DNA of 64,000 nucleotides from Poriferisodalis sp963663635. Lineage in GTDB: Bacteria > Actinomycetota > Acidimicrobiia > Acidimicrobiales > Poriferisodalaceae. This document shows positions 62,677-64,000 of this stretch, piece after piece (the first letter of the stretch is position 1; each line of letters opens with the position of its first letter). The DNA is taken from the NCBI GenBank assembly GCA_963663635.2, contig CAXXMY010000006.1, forward strand, positions 124,001-188,000, written 5' to 3'. A model generated the notes under the pieces. The model was not told where the DNA came from and searched no databases. It saw only the letters and a list, made by a program, of their open reading frames with translations. The position numbers were made by a program, and so were the translations under genes.

Positions 62677-63906
62677 GTGAGCATCCGAACGCCAGGCAGC
62701 CCAGAGAGCATCCGAACGCCAGGCAGCCCAGAGAGCATCCGAACGCCAGGTTCGTCCGGGAGCGAGCGGACAGCGTTGGTGGTCGGCGGTACGGGCCCGA
62801 CTGGGCCACATGTCGTGCTGGGTTTGCTGGAGCGCGGTTACCGCGTCACGATCTTGCATACCGGTCGCCACGAGGCAGCCGAGATCACCGACCTCGTCGA
62901 GCACATCCATACAGACCCCTTCGACGCTGATCAATTCGCCGGCGCACTGGGAGCCGCGGAGTACGACCTGGCCGTGGTCATGTACGGGCGATTGCGGGAG
63001 ATCGCCAAAGTGCTGGCGGGGCGCGTCAGCAAGTTCGTCAGCGTCGGCGGATTCCCCGTGTACTCGGGCTGGGGCGATGCCGATGCGCTCTGGCCCGCTG
63101 GGATGCGCGCTCCCACCCGTGAGCATGATCGGCTGGTCTCCGATGAACCTCCTGAGTTCCGTGTGAATCGCAAGGTGCGACAGATCGGTGTCACCGAGCA
63201 GGTCGTGTTCGCGCAGCATCCCACCGCCTCGCATCTGCGGTACCCCTGGATCTACGGGCCTGGACAAATCAGCCCGCGCGAGTGGAAGATCGTGCGGCGC
63301 GTGCTCGACGGGCGAAAGCGCATCGTGCTGCCCGACGGCGGCACGACCCTGCAGGGTCAAGCGCACTCGCGCAATGCCGCAGCGATGTTGCTGGCCACCG
63401 TCGACGGCGGAGCGCGTTCCGCTGGTGGGGCGTACAACGTTGCCGACGAATGGACGCCCACGCTCATCCAGTGGATGGAGATTCTCGCCGCCGCGCTGGG
63501 TCACACCTTTGAGATCGTGTCGATCCCGTGGGAATACGCGGCCGTCGGTCATCATCTGACGTTGCGCAGCACCCCGCACCATCGGATGATCGGGTGCGAC
63601 AAGGCGATGTATCAGCTCGGCTATCGCGACGTCATCGACCCCGTCGAGGGTCTCGCTGAAACTGCGCGCTGGCTGTCCGACGAGGCCAACCACCCCGCGC
63701 CGGGCAGTGCCATGGAGCGTTCGATCGGCGATCGATTCGACTACGAAGCCGAAGATCGACTCATCGAGGCATGGCAGTCGGCAATGACCGGTGCCGACAT
63801 AGCGACCGTCGCCGCGGCCGCCGACCCAGGGTTCATCGACCGCTATAGCGCCGCTTTCGACGATCGCCCCGGCGCTCGCACGGGTTGGACTTCGGTCAGC
63901 CGTTGA
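62677..63906 (+). CDS. NAD-dependent epimerase/dehydratase family protein
   Basis: A 409-residue extended-SDR protein with NAD motif ALVVGGTGPTGPHV, SKFVSVGGFPVYSGWG and HLRYPWIYGPGQISPREW. The usual YxxxK is not obvious, so it may be an atypical member with another role. The first 30 residues consist of three SIRTPGSPE-type units encoded by a 27-bp repeat. The GTG at 62677 has GAGGAG 7 nt upstream. The stop codon lies inside the first unit of a 30-bp repeat that continues to the window end. Confidence 0.82.
   Translation: MSIRTPGSPESIRTPGSPESIRTPGSSGSERTALVVGGTGPTGPHVVLGLLERGYRVTILHTGRHEAAEITDLVEHIHTDPFDADQFAGALGAAEYDLAVVMYGRLREIAKVLAGRVSKFVSVGGFPVYSGWGDADALWPAGMRAPTREHDRLVSDEPPEFRVNRKVRQIGVTEQVVFAQHPTASHLRYPWIYGPGQISPREWKIVRRVLDGRKRIVLPDGGTTLQGQAHSRNAAAMLLATVDGGARSAGGAYNVADEWTPTLIQWMEILAAALGHTFEIVSIPWEYAAVGHHLTLRSTPHHRMIGCDKAMYQLGYRDVIDPVEGLAETARWLSDEANHPAPGSAMERSIGDRFDYEAEDRLIEAWQSAMTGADIATVAAAADPGFIDRYSAAFDDRPGARTGWTSVSR
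62680..62754 (+). repeat. 27-bp in-frame tandem repeat at the epimerase N-terminus
   Basis: Two identical copies (62680-62706 and 62707-62733) and a partial third (62734-62754) encode SIRTPGSPE, SIRTPGSPE and SIRTPGS. The array begins directly after the GTG start codon. Confidence 0.97.
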
Positions 63907-63976
63907 GGCTGGCGCGGTTGGGGCGGCAGCCGTTGAGGCTGACGCGGTTACGGCGGGAGTCGCTGAGGTTGACGCT
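63897..63976 (+). repeat. 30-bp tandem repeat across the epimerase stop codon
   Basis: Units sharing CAGCCGTTGAGGCT start at 63897 and 63927. A diverged partial third begins at 63957. The first unit contains the last codons and the TGA of the epimerase gene, so each copy repeats the gene's 3' end. Confidence 0.93.
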
Positions 63977-64000
63977 GCTCTCTTTCAATCGCTGCTGTCG

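Overview
The window is high-GC DNA from an actinobacterium. I infer Acidimicrobiia or a near relative. The first 26 kb keep the conserved run mreB-mreC-mreD-PBP2-rodA, radical SAM TIGR03960, DUF2344, rne, rplU, rpmA, obg, proB, proA and, after an interruption, nadD and rsfS. GTG starts are common, and several genes have no Shine-Dalgarno but a TANNNT hexamer 6-7 nt before the start. The right half is rich in acyl-CoA dehydrogenases, CoA transferase, flavin monooxygenase and amidase/hydantoinase genes, as in environmental heterotrophs. No rRNA, tRNA or CRISPR array was seen.

Layout. 1-4.6 kb: trigger factor (partial, leftward), diverging from clpX-folC-ndk. 4.7-10.7 kb: the rod-shape/elongasome operon. 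10.8-16.2 kb: radical SAM protein, DUF2344, RNase E/G, ribosomal proteins L21 and L27. 16.4-20.3 kb: obg, proB, proA. 20.3-22.7 kb: MoxR ATPase plus VWA protein. 22.7-24.9 kb (leftward): a sigma-70 factor overlapping a class II DAHP synthase. 25.3-26.4 kb: nadD-rsfS. 26.4-32 kb: DUF3048 lipoprotein, galE, GT-C glycosyltransferase and a polyprenyl-phosphate sugar transferase. 32.1-36.8 kb: an accessory patch with an intact vapBC-type toxin-antitoxin pair and a two-gene SMC-like ATPase/helical-protein locus broken by two nonsense codons, two frameshifts and an IS30 insertion.

36.8-64 kb: metabolic genes. These are a D-aminoacylase-like amidohydrolase with a CaiB/BaiF CoA transferase, metY, a hydratase/hydroxyacid dehydrogenase pair, an RCC1-repeat lipoprotein and an ArsI-like dioxygenase. 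A leftward enoyl-CoA hydratase/acyl-CoA dehydrogenase/thioesterase operon follows. A small accessory patch (48.6-51 kb) holds DUF2158, an SDR/enoyl-CoA-hydratase mosaic pseudogene and hicAB. Next come a flavin monooxygenase with two acyl-CoA dehydrogenases, then an amidase, a hydantoinase/oxoprolinase protein, a rhodanese and an N,N-dimethylformamidase large-subunit homologue. An SH3-like Ala/Pro-rich protein and an NAD-dependent epimerase close the window.

The most unusual signal spans the window: short tandem repeats whose unit is a multiple of three (15, 27 or 30 bp) sit exactly at gene beginnings or ends. They occur in the mreC-mreD junction, the N-terminus of RNase E/G, the signal peptide of the DUF3048 lipoprotein, the N-terminus of the epimerase and the stop codon of the epimerase. 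At mreC-mreD they form a 31-codon mini-ORF linked by ATGA overlaps to both neighbours.
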